Positions 1-7,813 of a stretch of 64,000 bases of DNA are shown here, piece after piece. Each line of letters opens with the position of its first letter. The stretch's first letter is position 1. The position numbers were made by a program, and so were the translations under genes. Under the pieces are notes generated by a model. That model was not told where the DNA came from. It saw nothing but the letters and a program-made list of their open reading frames with translations, and did no database searches. This stretch comes from Spirosoma spitsbergense DSM 19989 (GTDB lineage: Bacteria > Bacteroidota > Bacteroidia > Cytophagales > Spirosomataceae): contig NZ_KB893559.1 of assembly GCF_000374085.1 (NCBI RefSeq), positions 73,316 through 137,315 on the forward strand, written 5' to 3'.

Positions 1-295
1 CCTGCCGATCCCCAATTCCTCCCTCTTTGAAGGGTATAGATCCGTTTGGCCGCAACAGATTGATGTTTACTTCGAATCGGGGCAGTACTACCAGGTTGAC
101 GAAGTAAATACTTTCTGAATTTCGCTTGTTAAACTTGATCGCGTAGTTAACAGGGTTGTATGTGTACCCCGCCGAAAAAGTCCCGTCTTCCAGCACTTCT
201 GCGGAGGGTATGTATAACAAACCCGCTTTTCCGGAAATATTCACCTGTGCCTGTAGTACAGTCGGATACGCTATACCGACCAATAAAAGCACCAT
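1..295 (-). CDS. YjbH-like outer-membrane protein, N-terminal fragment
   Basis: Partial gene running off the left edge; only the first 98 codons or so are visible. Translation gives a signal peptide (MVLLLVGIAYPTVLQAQ) and then a mature start with the motif NISGKAGLLYIPSAEVLEDG followed by FSAGYTYNP. This resembles the start of YjbH/DUF940-type outer-membrane proteins linked to exopolysaccharide export, whose N-terminus carries a similar G-x-I-x-x-P-T/S-A-x-x-x-x-D-G pattern. The ATG at 293-295 is preferred because the signal peptide follows directly; an in-frame GTG at 364 would add 23 residues with no signal-like character. Family assignment is by motif memory only. Confidence 0.55.
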   Translation of the reverse strand, partial: MVLLLVGIAYPTVLQAQVNISGKAGLLYIPSAEVLEDGTFSAGYTYNPVNYAIKFNKRNSESIYFVNLVVLPRFEVNINLLRPNGSIPFKEGGIGDRQ

Positions 296-431
296 CGTAA
301 AAACCTTGTAAACGGTCCTTACAACGCTGCCTTTATTGAACGGATATAGATATACGTTTATCACAAAAGTAGACTGATTACCAGATCGTATAGGACTGAC
401 TAAAAGGTGTGTACCTGATTAGCCTCTTTTT

Positions 432-1157
432 TTAGTTGAACTTTAACCGGAGAGAAAGACCGGCTTCCACCCCATTCAGGCTTACCTTCTCGGTCGTGCT
501 GGTCGTTTCCGTTTTCACCACCTGATTGTAGCTACCCAGGTGGTAACGTACATCGAGTGCTGCGTAAAGCATCTTCACCAGTTTCTTCTCGGCACCCACA
601 AACACCTGCACCCCGTAGTTGTTCCCCGACTGGGTCTCGTTCACCGAACCGGCTGCACCGGTCACCTGCCGGTCAAACTTGTTGGTGATGAAATAGCGGG
701 CCACGCTCACCCCGATGTAGGGCGTCAGGAACGGGCTTTTTGGCTTCTCGTCGGTATCACCCGTTTTGGCCGCTACGGCCGCCGGTTCGAACGTGTATTT
801 CAGGTCGAGGGCGACCGGGATTATCGATACCGTCAGCTTTTCGGTCCGGTCGATACCGGCAATAGTCAGCGGACTGGATGCCGAACCCTGCCAGTACCCC
901 ACCCGGCCACCAATGGACAGGCCCTTCACCAGCCCAACTTCCAGCGCGGCCGTCGGCATGATTTTACCCGAGAGTTTAGCACCCGTACCCTTGTTGTAAT
1001 CCACCAGGATGGATTTGTTATTCCAGTAATCCAGCGAAGGCTTCCAGTAGCTGGCACCGATACTGATACTTTTCAGATTGACCTGTGCCTGAGCGGTCCC
1101 GGCCATCAGGCCAGCCACCAGCGCCATGCAGGCAATAGCGATCGATTTTTTGTTCAT
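432..1157 (-). CDS. outer-membrane beta-barrel (porin-like) protein
   Basis: 241 residues with a clear Sec signal peptide (MNKKSIAIACMALVAGLMAG, cleavage after TAQA). The mature part alternates polar and aromatic residues in amphipathic strands (SIGASYWKPSLDY, GLSIGGRVGYW, PYIGVSVARYF, YGVQVFVGAEKK, YAALDVRYHLG) and ends in LSLRLKFN, a terminal strand with the C-terminal aromatic-x pattern of outer-membrane barrels. Likely an 8-strand barrel of the OmpA/OMP_b-brl type. It lies 58 bp downstream of an alanine-rich lipoprotein gene on the same strand, so the two may be co-transcribed and act together at the outer membrane. Specific function unknown. Confidence 0.75.
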   Translation of the reverse strand: MNKKSIAIACMALVAGLMAGTAQAQVNLKSISIGASYWKPSLDYWNNKSILVDYNKGTGAKLSGKIMPTAALEVGLVKGLSIGGRVGYWQGSASSPLTIAGIDRTEKLTVSIIPVALDLKYTFEPAAVAAKTGDTDEKPKSPFLTPYIGVSVARYFITNKFDRQVTGAAGSVNETQSGNNYGVQVFVGAEKKLVKMLYAALDVRYHLGSYNQVVKTETTSTTEKVSLNGVEAGLSLRLKFN

Positions 1158-1215
1158 GATAAGAGGCTATGATGCGTTTGAATGAATACTGACGGGAGCG
1201 GTGTCCGATTACCAA

Positions 1216-2271
1216 TCAACCCCCGTTACCCTGGTTGTGGCAGCTGGCAATGGCTTTGTCGCGGGCTGCCTCCAGGGCGGCACGGGCGGTATTGTACCCG
1301 TTATTGATCTTGCTCAAATCGGCATCGCGGGCGGCCTGGGCTTTAGCCAGTTTTGCCGCAGCGGTAGTATCACAGGCGGCCAGGTCGGCCTTTTGCAGGG
1401 TGTCAAAAATAGCGATGGTACGGGCGTAGACAACATACGTAAGTACAACCAGGATATTGTAGGCTCCACCCAGACGGGCTTTATTACTGTTAAGGGCGGC
1501 CAGGGTCTGATCAAGCTGTTGTTTGGCAGCTACTTTGTAAGCCGCATAGGTGGCAGGCACGCTGGCTTTGCAGGCTGTTGCATCAGCCTGGATGGGGGCC
1601 TGAAGGGCGGCAAACCGGGCGTTTACGGCATCCGTCTGGGTTGCTTTCTGGGCATCCAGCCTTGCAAGGGCCTTTGCTAAGGCCTCGGCAGCAGCCGCTT
1701 TGCAGGCATCGCCATCCAGCGTAGAAAAATTAACCGATACGGCATCCACCAGGGGTGTAGACCCCGCTGCGCCAACACGACCGCCAACGGCTTTCCCGTC
1801 AACAGTAGGTAAGGTGAAAGTGGGCATATACGCTGCCAGTGCCGGATTGTTGGCAATGGCATTTACGTCGGCCTGCAGGCTGGCAGGCAACGTGCCGGTT
1901 GTGGCCAGCGTATTGACAACGTCCGGCGTAAAAGCAGCGGTAATTTCAGCTGCCTTTGCATCCGGCACTACTTTACTGACATCGTCAGACGCTTTGGTTA
2001 CCGCAGCAGGAACCGGCCCCGTAGCCGACATAGTGGTCAGACCGGCACTAACCGCAGCTGCCGTTGTGGTCGTATTCACCGAAGAAGCCGTTACCGAAAC
2101 AGCCGCGGGAGCAGTGGCAGTTACCTCGGGCAGCTTGACATCGTCAATGCCCTTGAAGGTGTACGTGAAAGGCGTGAGCGAATCAACGTCCTTTGTTTTA
2201 CAATTGTACAGGACAGCCACCAGGCATACCCCGTAAAACAGCGTTTTGAAACTTGATCTGACTGGTCTCAT
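1216..2271 (-). CDS. alanine-rich putative lipoprotein
   Basis: 351 residues from the ATG at 2269-2271 (MRPVRSSFKTLFYGV). The reading frame is open further upstream, but this start puts a basic n-region, a hydrophobic core and the lipobox-like LYNC in register, so lipid anchoring is likely. Residues about 50-130 are rich in Ala, Thr, Val and Pro. The C-terminal half forms long Ala/Lys/Asp helices (AEALAKALARLDAQ, AAYKVAAKQQLDQTL, AKAQAARDADLSKINNGY) with cysteines in DGDACK, DATACK, LAACDT and ASCHN. I do not recognise a family. The composition suggests an extended helical stalk in the periplasm or at the surface. Followed by the barrel protein at 432-1157. Confidence 0.6.
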   Translation of the reverse strand: MRPVRSSFKTLFYGVCLVAVLYNCKTKDVDSLTPFTYTFKGIDDVKLPEVTATAPAAVSVTASSVNTTTTAAAVSAGLTTMSATGPVPAAVTKASDDVSKVVPDAKAAEITAAFTPDVVNTLATTGTLPASLQADVNAIANNPALAAYMPTFTLPTVDGKAVGGRVGAAGSTPLVDAVSVNFSTLDGDACKAAAAEALAKALARLDAQKATQTDAVNARFAALQAPIQADATACKASVPATYAAYKVAAKQQLDQTLAALNSNKARLGGAYNILVVLTYVVYARTIAIFDTLQKADLAACDTTAAAKLAKAQAARDADLSKINNGYNTARAALEAARDKAIASCHNQGNGG

Positions 2272-3179
2272 GTAAAAGTTTAATCTAAAGGTTGCGATAT
2301 GAAAATTGACTGGGAAAATTCTGAAAACACATGAGTACTGTATCCATGATGGGTGCATCAATACCATCGTGGGTATTCGTCAAGCGGCTTTTCGTGCGTA
2401 CATGAATTGGTTAAAAAGTAGCTGCTGTTTCTTCCTTAAGGGTCATATGAAGTGCTCGACAATACATACTTCATCCAATACATGTTGTCGTACAACAAGC
2501 CAATGGTATGTATTTTCATGGGTTAGCTAGACTGATTGACCGTAAACTTAATGTTACTATTTGTCAATAACAAGAAATTTCCGATAATTAAATCCAAAAA
2601 GAGAGATACTACGTATGTGGATTTAATTTTATGCGTTTCCCTTGTTTTTATGAGTTAGGGATTTACAGTCCTTTTTAATAGACGGGGGTAACTAACTGGT
2701 TACAAAAAAAAGGTGTCGATCGGATCATGATGTGTATGGATTAACGGGTAAGCAAAGCAGGGGAGGTTCCCAAACGCTTTCCGTGGCAAACATAATGAGA
2801 AATAGTTTATTCAATATCTGTTACCACTTTTTAATATAGTTATACAGGATGGAGACGAACTTTACTGTATATACACCTATTTACGATTGCCCTGTTTTTC
2901 TTTATTGAAAAATATCATTTATTCGAAAAGTTATACAGGGGCACTTGTTTACTAAAATTACTCTACAGAGTTGATTCAGTAAGGATGAAACAGTTGTTAA
3001 AATTTTAATTCTATTTTAATCTTTTTTTAATCTCATCCTCTCAGGAATCTTCAACAATTAGCTTCATTTTTAGATACAAGAGGTTACTTCCAGCCTGATT
3101 TCGGGGAAGATCAGTCGGCAGAAGCGATTCGTTTCAGCCTGATTACGGGCAAAACAGGTGCGTAAAATCCCCCCTTTGC
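2272..3179. other. AT-rich spacer, no gene recognised
   Basis: About 900 bases between the lipoprotein start and the esterase stop. Short ORFs here (for example 2306-2530 on the plus strand) have no coding character. The visible structure is an imperfect palindrome at 2462-2513 and two copies of AGTTATACAGG near 2838 and 2929. The part nearest 2272 must hold the promoter of the minus-strand lipoprotein gene, but I see no clear TAnnTTTG box close to it. Confidence 0.6.
2462..2513. repeat. imperfect palindrome in spacer
   Basis: Outer arms ATACATAC (2462-2469) and GTATGTAT (2506-2513) surround a central TGTTGT-CGT-ACAACA at 2483-2497. It could be an operator or an RNA hairpin about 200 bp upstream of the lipoprotein gene. 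No U-run follows on either strand, so it is not an obvious terminator. Confidence 0.45.
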
Positions 3180-3896
3180 TTACTTCATAAGGACCGGTTT
3201 CAGTGTTTTCCACACGGTATTGGCCACGAGTTTGTGCCCGGCGGGTGTTGGATGGATGCCATCCGATTGGTTCAGCGAAGCCACTCCGCCTACGCCTTCC
3301 AGTAAAAAAGGGATTAAAACAAGGTCATTTTTATCCGCCAATTCCGCAAAAAGCAAGCGAAACGCCTTCGTGTAGGTCGTTCCCATGTTGGGCGGAATCT
3401 GCATACCCGCCAGCACGATGGTTGCCTGCGGGCTTTTCTGCCGGACCGTATCGATGATTGCCTGCAGGTTTTGCCGGGTGGCCGCCAGGGGTAGCCCCCG
3501 AAGTCCGTCATTCCCCCCTAGCTCAAGCACGAATACGGCAACGGGCTGGCGCATGACCCAGCTAATCCGGCTTTTGCCGCCAGCGGTCGTTTCCCCACTA
3601 AGCCCGGCATTCACGACGGTATAGGTCAACCCGGCGGAGTCGATCTTCTGACCAACCAGGGCCGGAAAAGCCTGTGATGGCTCAACGCCGTAGCCAGCCG
3701 TCAGACTATTCCCGTAAAACAGGACAACCTTTTTCCGCGCTGTATCCGCTGGTTTTGTGGGGATTGAGGAGGTGGTGGGGCCTGCTTTTTCCGTATCGGT
3801 TTTTGAATCGGATGTACTACAGCCCCAGACCGTCAGGACGAGTAACAGGCCGCTTATCACAGAACCGGGGGTTTGACGATTTAAACAGAACTTCAT
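3180..3896 (-). CDS. tesA: SGNH-hydrolase lipoprotein, TesA-like arylesterase
   Basis: 238 residues from the ATG at 3894-3896. Signal peptide II with lipobox LTVWGC, so probably anchored in a periplasm-facing membrane. SGNH blocks are all present: block I FYGNSLTAGYG (GNSL where most relatives have GDSL, a common variant), block II VNAGLSGETTAGG, block III LELGGNDGLRG, and block V DGIHPTPAGH with the catalytic Asp and His. TesA-type enzymes hydrolyse acyl-CoA thioesters and aryl or lysophospholipid esters. The gene is divergent from an ATPase and an FtsX permease (4168-7590), as tesA is from ybbA-ybbP in E. coli, which supports the TesA assignment. A MITE-like element lies 13 bp upstream of the start codon, so the promoter has been displaced or supplied by the element. 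Confidence 0.85.
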   Translation of the reverse strand: MKFCLNRQTPGSVISGLLLVLTVWGCSTSDSKTDTEKAGPTTSSIPTKPADTARKKVVLFYGNSLTAGYGVEPSQAFPALVGQKIDSAGLTYTVVNAGLSGETTAGGKSRISWVMRQPVAVFVLELGGNDGLRGLPLAATRQNLQAIIDTVRQKSPQATIVLAGMQIPPNMGTTYTKAFRLLFAELADKNDLVLIPFLLEGVGGVASLNQSDGIHPTPAGHKLVANTVWKTLKPVLMK

Positions 3897-3909
3897 AAAC
3901 AGCACAGTA

Positions 3910-3921
3910 GTTAGTAGGTAC
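3910..3921. repeat. left direct repeat (candidate target-site duplication)
   Basis: GTTAGTAGGTAC, identical to 4114-4125. The bases on either side of the two copies differ (A/G at the left copy, T/A at the right), so the duplication is exactly 12 bp. Confidence 0.75.
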
Positions 3922-4113
3922 GGGGCTTTCTTATAAAAAACATAACCTCGTAGAGGTGGCATCTTTGTAGCAAATAATCCATTGAAACGCTCCTAAGAAC
4001 TCCGTAGGAGTGACACCTCCAACAAATTATGTCACTCCTACGGAGTTCTCGGAAAACTTAACAACATTTTCTACAAAGATTTCATGCCTACGGCATTTTT
4101 ATAAGAAAGCCCT
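3922..4113. mobile_element. 192-bp MITE-like palindromic element
   Basis: Terminal inverted repeats GGGCTTTCTTATAAAAA (3923-3939) and its complement (4096-4112) are perfect over 17 bp. Further in, ATCTTTGTAG at 3961-3970 pairs with CTACAAAGAT at 4071-4080. A perfect 20-bp inverted core occupies 3996-4015 and 4030-4049 around a 14-nt loop. There is no coding capacity. The whole element is flanked by the 12-bp direct repeats at 3910-3921 and 4114-4125, which is what a transposase-mobilised non-autonomous element leaves. Duplications of 10-12 bp are known from the IS4 group, but no parent transposase is visible here. It is inserted between the divergent tesA-like and ybbA-like genes. Confidence 0.75.
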
Positions 4114-4125
4114 GTTAGTAGGTAC
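4114..4125. repeat. right direct repeat (candidate target-site duplication)
   Basis: GTTAGTAGGTAC, the second copy of 3910-3921, directly abutting the right terminal inverted repeat. Confidence 0.75.
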
Positions 4126-4167
4126 AAGTACGATCAAAAGTAAAGAGAAGTCAACCGGTTTTTGTTT

Positions 4168-4872
4168 ATGTCAATTCTTCACGTCGAAAATCTCACCAAA
4201 CGATACACCAGTGGCGGTCGGGACCTAACGGTATTGCAGGGCGTTAATTTCACGCTGGAACCGGGCGATACGTTTGCCATCGTGGGGCCGTCGGGTAGCG
4301 GCAAAACAACCCTGCTGGGTTTATGCGCCGGGCTGGACCGGGCCTCATCGGGAAGCGTCTACCTGAACGACATCCGGCTGGATACCCTGACGGAAGATCA
4401 GCGGGCGGCTATCCGGAATCAGTACGTGGGATTTATTTTCCAGAACTTCCAGTTGCTGCCCACCCTCACCGCCCTCGAAAATGTGATGGTGCCGCTGGAG
4501 TTGCGGGGCGGGGAGAAGAACGTTGCCCAAACGGCGCAGGCGCTGCTGGAGCGGGTGGGGCTGGGTAACCGGGGTCATCATTACCCCACCCAGTTGTCGG
4601 GGGGTGAGCAGCAGCGGGTTTCGCTGGCCCGTGCGTTCATTAACCGGCCCAAACTGCTCTTCGCCGACGAACCGACCGGCAACCTCGATGCCGACACCAG
4701 TGCTACGGTGGTGGACCTGCTCTTTGAACTCAACCGCGAAGCCGGCACCACGCTGGTGCTGGTTACCCACGATCTGGAACTGGCCGCCCGTACCCAGCGC
4801 GTCATCCGCGTGAAAGGCGGCATCGTCATCGCCGACAGTAAAGAGCGAATCGGCGAAAGAGTGAAAGAGTGA
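4168..4872 (+). CDS. ybbA: ABC transporter ATP-binding protein, YbbA/LolD-type
   Basis: 234 residues from the ATG at 4168; an in-frame TTG six bases upstream is less likely. All ABC ATPase motifs are present: Walker A GPSGSGKTT (about residues 40-48), signature LSGGEQQRV, Walker B LLFADEPTGNLD and the H-loop VTHDLE. The sequence type matches the MacB/LolD/YbbA family that powers mechanotransmission FtsX-type permeases rather than substrate uptake. The next gene, 186 bp downstream, encodes exactly such a permease. The last codons (KERIGERVKE) are built from the same GAAAGAGTGA-like words that fill the following spacer, so the C-terminus may have been shaped by that repeat. Confidence 0.9.
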   Translation: MSILHVENLTKRYTSGGRDLTVLQGVNFTLEPGDTFAIVGPSGSGKTTLLGLCAGLDRASSGSVYLNDIRLDTLTEDQRAAIRNQYVGFIFQNFQLLPTLTALENVMVPLELRGGEKNVAQTAQALLERVGLGNRGHHYPTQLSGGEQQRVSLARAFINRPKLLFADEPTGNLDADTSATVVDLLFELNREAGTTLVLVTHDLELAARTQRVIRVKGGIVIADSKERIGERVKE

Positions 4873-4884
4873 TTTGTTGCCATG

Positions 4885-5055
4885 CCCCCCCTTTCACTCA
4901 TTCGCTCATTCGCCCTTTTACTCCGCTTCGGCGTTCCGATTCACTCCGGTTCGGCGTTCCGATTCGCTCCGGTTCGGCGTTCCGATTCACTCCCTTTCGC
5001 CCTTTCGCCCTTTCGCCCTTTCACTCTTTCGCTCATTCGCTCTTTCACTCATTAA
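4885..5055. repeat. degenerate tandem repeat array in ybbA-ybbP spacer
   Basis: The spacer is almost wholly repetitive. Three 23-bp copies beginning TTCGGCGTTCCGATTC lie at 4927-4949, 4950-4972 and 4973-4995. On both sides are 7-bp words (CTTTCGC, TTCACTC, ATTCGCT). TCACTCTTTC near 5024-5033 is complementary to GAAAGAGTGA in the last codons of the ATPase gene, so the transcript can fold across the junction. Confidence 0.8.
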
Positions 5056-5058
5056 ACC

Positions 5059-7590
5059 ATGTGGCTCTTTACAATGGCGTGGCGCGACAGCCGCCGAAGC
5101 CGACAACGACTACTGCTCTTTATGTCGGCCATTGTGCTGGGCATTGCCGCGTTAGTGGCCATCAACTCCTTTGGCGATAACCTGGCCCGCAGCATCGACG
5201 AACAGGCCCGCGAACTATTGGGGGCCGACCTGACGCTCTCCTGGACGCGTGCCCCTTCGGCAAAAACGCAGCAGTTACTCAAAACGATTGGCCGCGACCG
5301 GGCGTACGAAGTGTCCTTTGCGTCGCTGGTTTCCACGCCCAAAAACGGCGGGGTTCGGCTGGCGCAGGTGAAAGGCCTACAGGGAAATTTCCCGTTCTAC
5401 GGAACGTGGGAAGTGCAGCCCGCATCGGCTATTCAGACGTTCCGGCAGGCTGCCAGCCGGATAGCGCTGGTCGATGATGCCTTACTGATTCAGATGGGTG
5501 CTCAGCCGGGCGATTCGGTACGGGTTGGCAACCTGTCGTTTCTCATTGTGGGGCGGGTGACAAAAACACCGGGGCAGGCGGCCATTGCGGCTACGGTGGC
5601 TCCCACCGTTTTCATCCCCAATCGATTCCTGGCCAATACGGGCCTGCTACAGCGGGGTAGCCGCATCGCTTACAAATATTATTACCAGCTGGCACCGGAC
5701 AAATCGACCAATACGGTAGATGCCGATAAGTTCATCAAACCCCTGGCTGCCCGTCTGGATAAAGAAGGCATCAACTACGATACCGTTACCGAACGCAAAA
5801 ACCAGACGGGTCGCTCCTTCGCCGACCTGACGAAGTACCTGAGTCTGGTGGCTTTCGTGGCCCTGTTGCTGGGTTGCGTCGGCGTGGCCAGTGCCGTGCA
5901 GCTGTACGTAAAGGAGAAGGTAGCCTCGGTGGCTATTTTGCGGACGCTGGGTGCCAGTGGTCGGCAGGCGTTCCTGATTTATCTATACCAGACGACCCTG
6001 ATGGGGCTGATTGGGGCTACCGTCGGGGCTGTTTTGGGGTCGGTGGTGCAGTTGCTGCTTCCCCGCATCTTCGGGAATTTTCTGCCCATTACCGTCGATA
6101 CGGCACTTTCGGGCCCCGCCATTTTAGGGGGCATTGGCACGGGGTTACTGATCTCCGTGCTGTTCTCCCTGCTGCCACTGCTGGCTATCCGCAACGTTTC
6201 GCCCCTGCGTACCCTGCGCACCTCCTACGAGGCTGATTTGCGGAACCGCGATCCCCTGCGCTGGCTGGTTTATGGGCTCGTTGTCTGTTTCATCGTTGGT
6301 TTCGCCTACTGGCAGACCAGGAATCTGCTGTTATCCGTTGGCTTCACGGGTGGACTGGTCGTCGCCTTCGGTCTGTTGACGGCCATTGGTCTGGGCCTGA
6401 TCGGGCTGGTACGGCGTTTTTTTCCGGCTTCGTGGAGTTATACCTGGCGGCAAAGTCTGGCAAATCTATACCGCCCCAACAACCAGACCCTTATCCTGAT
6501 AACCTCCATTGGGCTGGGGGCTTTTCTGATCGCCACCCTGTACCTGACGCAGGGCCTGCTGCTGGGCCGGGTCGAACTATCGGGCAGCGGCAACCAACCC
6601 AACATGGTGCTGTTCGACATTCAGAACGAGCAGCTGGCGGGCGTCAAATCGCTGGTGAAGGCGCAGAAGCTACCGATATTACAGGAGGTGCCGGTAGTGA
6701 CGATGCGCCTGATGGATATCAATGGAAAAAACGGCGAAACAGTCCGAAAAGACACGACCCAGAAACCGCCGAAGTGGGCCTTTACCCGCGAATACCGGGT
6801 TACCTACCGCGACTCGCTGATTTCGTCGGAGAAGCTGGCTTCGGGCAGGGCTCCCTATCAGTCAGACGGGGTCAGTTACATTTCCATCGAGAAAGGATTT
6901 TTTGAGCGAATGCACCTGAAACTGGGCGATACCCTGAATTTCAACGTGCAGGGTGCCCCCATTCAAACCCTTGTTGGCGGTACGCGCGAGGTAGAATGGA
7001 ATCGGGTTCAGACCAATTTCGTGGTGGTTTTTCCGGCCGGTGTCCTGGAACAGGCACCCCAGTTTCACGTGCTGATGACACGGGTACCCGACAACCGAAC
7101 GTCGGCGGTCCTACAGCGTGGGCTGGTAAGCAGTTTTCCGAATGTGTCAGCCATCGACCTGGGCCTGATTCTGAAAACGATTGACGAGATTCTGGCCCAG
7201 ATTTCGTTCGTGATTCAGTTCATGGCCCTGTTCAGCATATTGACCGGTCTGTTGGTGCTGGCCAGTTCGGTCGTTATCAGCAAGTTTCAGCGGCTCCGCG
7301 AAAGTGTGCTGCTGCGTACGCTGGGGGCCAGCCGGAACCAGATTCTGGGCATTACGTTTCTGGAATACAGCCTGTTAGGATTCGTGGCGGCTCTGTCCGG
7401 CATTCTACTGTCGATAGCCGGTACGTGGGGGCTGGCCCGTTTCGTGTTCGAGGTACCGTACCGACCCGATGCCCTGCCTTTGCTCGTTATTACCGGGGTT
7501 GTAACGGGTTTAACCATCCTGATCGGGGTTTTCAACAGCCGTGATGTATTGGTAAAGCCACCCCTTGAGGTGCTGCGGGCGGAGGTGTAG
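5059..7590 (+). CDS. ybbP: ABC transporter permease with FtsX domains, YbbP-like
   Basis: 843 residues. A first transmembrane helix near residues 17-36 (LLLFMSAIVLGIAALVAI) is followed by a periplasmic MacB-PCD-like domain. The first FtsX unit is at about 255-380 (LVAFVALLLGCVGVASAVQL; VASVAILRTLGASGRQAF), central helices at about 405-510, a second periplasmic domain at 510-720 and a second FtsX unit at about 720-835 (ESVLLRTLGASRNQILG). Two copies of the LRTLGAS coupling-helix motif fit a monomeric double-FtsX permease of the YbbP type. With the upstream ATPase and the divergent TesA-like esterase it reproduces the tesA/ybbAP locus. The substrate is unknown; a role in moving lipids or releasing acyl products at the membrane is inferred from that neighbour. 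Confidence 0.88.
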   Translation: MWLFTMAWRDSRRSRQRLLLFMSAIVLGIAALVAINSFGDNLARSIDEQARELLGADLTLSWTRAPSAKTQQLLKTIGRDRAYEVSFASLVSTPKNGGVRLAQVKGLQGNFPFYGTWEVQPASAIQTFRQAASRIALVDDALLIQMGAQPGDSVRVGNLSFLIVGRVTKTPGQAAIAATVAPTVFIPNRFLANTGLLQRGSRIAYKYYYQLAPDKSTNTVDADKFIKPLAARLDKEGINYDTVTERKNQTGRSFADLTKYLSLVAFVALLLGCVGVASAVQLYVKEKVASVAILRTLGASGRQAFLIYLYQTTLMGLIGATVGAVLGSVVQLLLPRIFGNFLPITVDTALSGPAILGGIGTGLLISVLFSLLPLLAIRNVSPLRTLRTSYEADLRNRDPLRWLVYGLVVCFIVGFAYWQTRNLLLSVGFTGGLVVAFGLLTAIGLGLIGLVRRFFPASWSYTWRQSLANLYRPNNQTLILITSIGLGAFLIATLYLTQGLLLGRVELSGSGNQPNMVLFDIQNEQLAGVKSLVKAQKLPILQEVPVVTMRLMDINGKNGETVRKDTTQKPPKWAFTREYRVTYRDSLISSEKLASGRAPYQSDGVSYISIEKGFFERMHLKLGDTLNFNVQGAPIQTLVGGTREVEWNRVQTNFVVVFPAGVLEQAPQFHVLMTRVPDNRTSAVLQRGLVSSFPNVSAIDLGLILKTIDEILAQISFVIQFMALFSILTGLLVLASSVVISKFQRLRESVLLRTLGASRNQILGITFLEYSLLGFVAALSGILLSIAGTWGLARFVFEVPYRPDALPLLVITGVVTGLTILIGVFNSRDVLVKPPLEVLRAEV

Positions 7591-7680
7591 GTAGATAATC
7601 AACGATGGGGTGTAGGAGAAGTTTGCCAGCCCGCACCGGCGGCCAGCCTACTGCTTATTGATTTGTAGTAATTAACCGCT

Positions 7681-7787
7681 GTTTTACCACCCCCAACCCC
7701 CTCCTTGAAGAAAGGAGGGGGCTATGAAAGGGGGTCCCCTTTTTTAAGCCCCCTCCTGTTTTAGGAGGGGGTTGGGGGTGGTAAAAC
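7681..7787. terminator. long inverted repeat between ybbP and proC
   Basis: A perfect 25-bp inverted repeat: 7681-7705 (starting GTTTTACCACCCCC) and 7763-7787. Two further small G/C hairpins are nested between the arms, with a T-run at 7739-7745. It sits between convergent genes and could terminate transcription from both sides. The ATTATCC words at 7793-7808 continue the repetitive character. Confidence 0.65.
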
Positions 7788-7813
7788 GCGTTCATTATCC
7801 ATTATCCATTTAC

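Noticed and set aside
540-1172. 210-aa plus-strand ORF opposite the barrel protein
   Set aside because: Antisense shadow: low-complexity, Arg/His/Gln-rich, no recognisable domain, while the minus strand has a signal peptide and barrel pattern.
1201-1680. 159-aa Gly-rich plus-strand ORF
   Set aside because: Mirror of the Ala-rich lipoprotein codons; no start context and no family.
2306-2530. Cys-containing 74-aa ORF in the long spacer
   Set aside because: Codon usage unlike neighbours, overlaps the palindrome and the lipoprotein upstream region; probably chance.
3922-4113. Rho-independent terminator only
   Set aside because: The 20-bp core could terminate, but the matched 17-bp ends and 12-bp flanking duplication need a mobile-element explanation.
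4885-5055. CRISPR array
   Set aside because: Repeats are contiguous and degenerate without unique spacers, and there are no cas genes.
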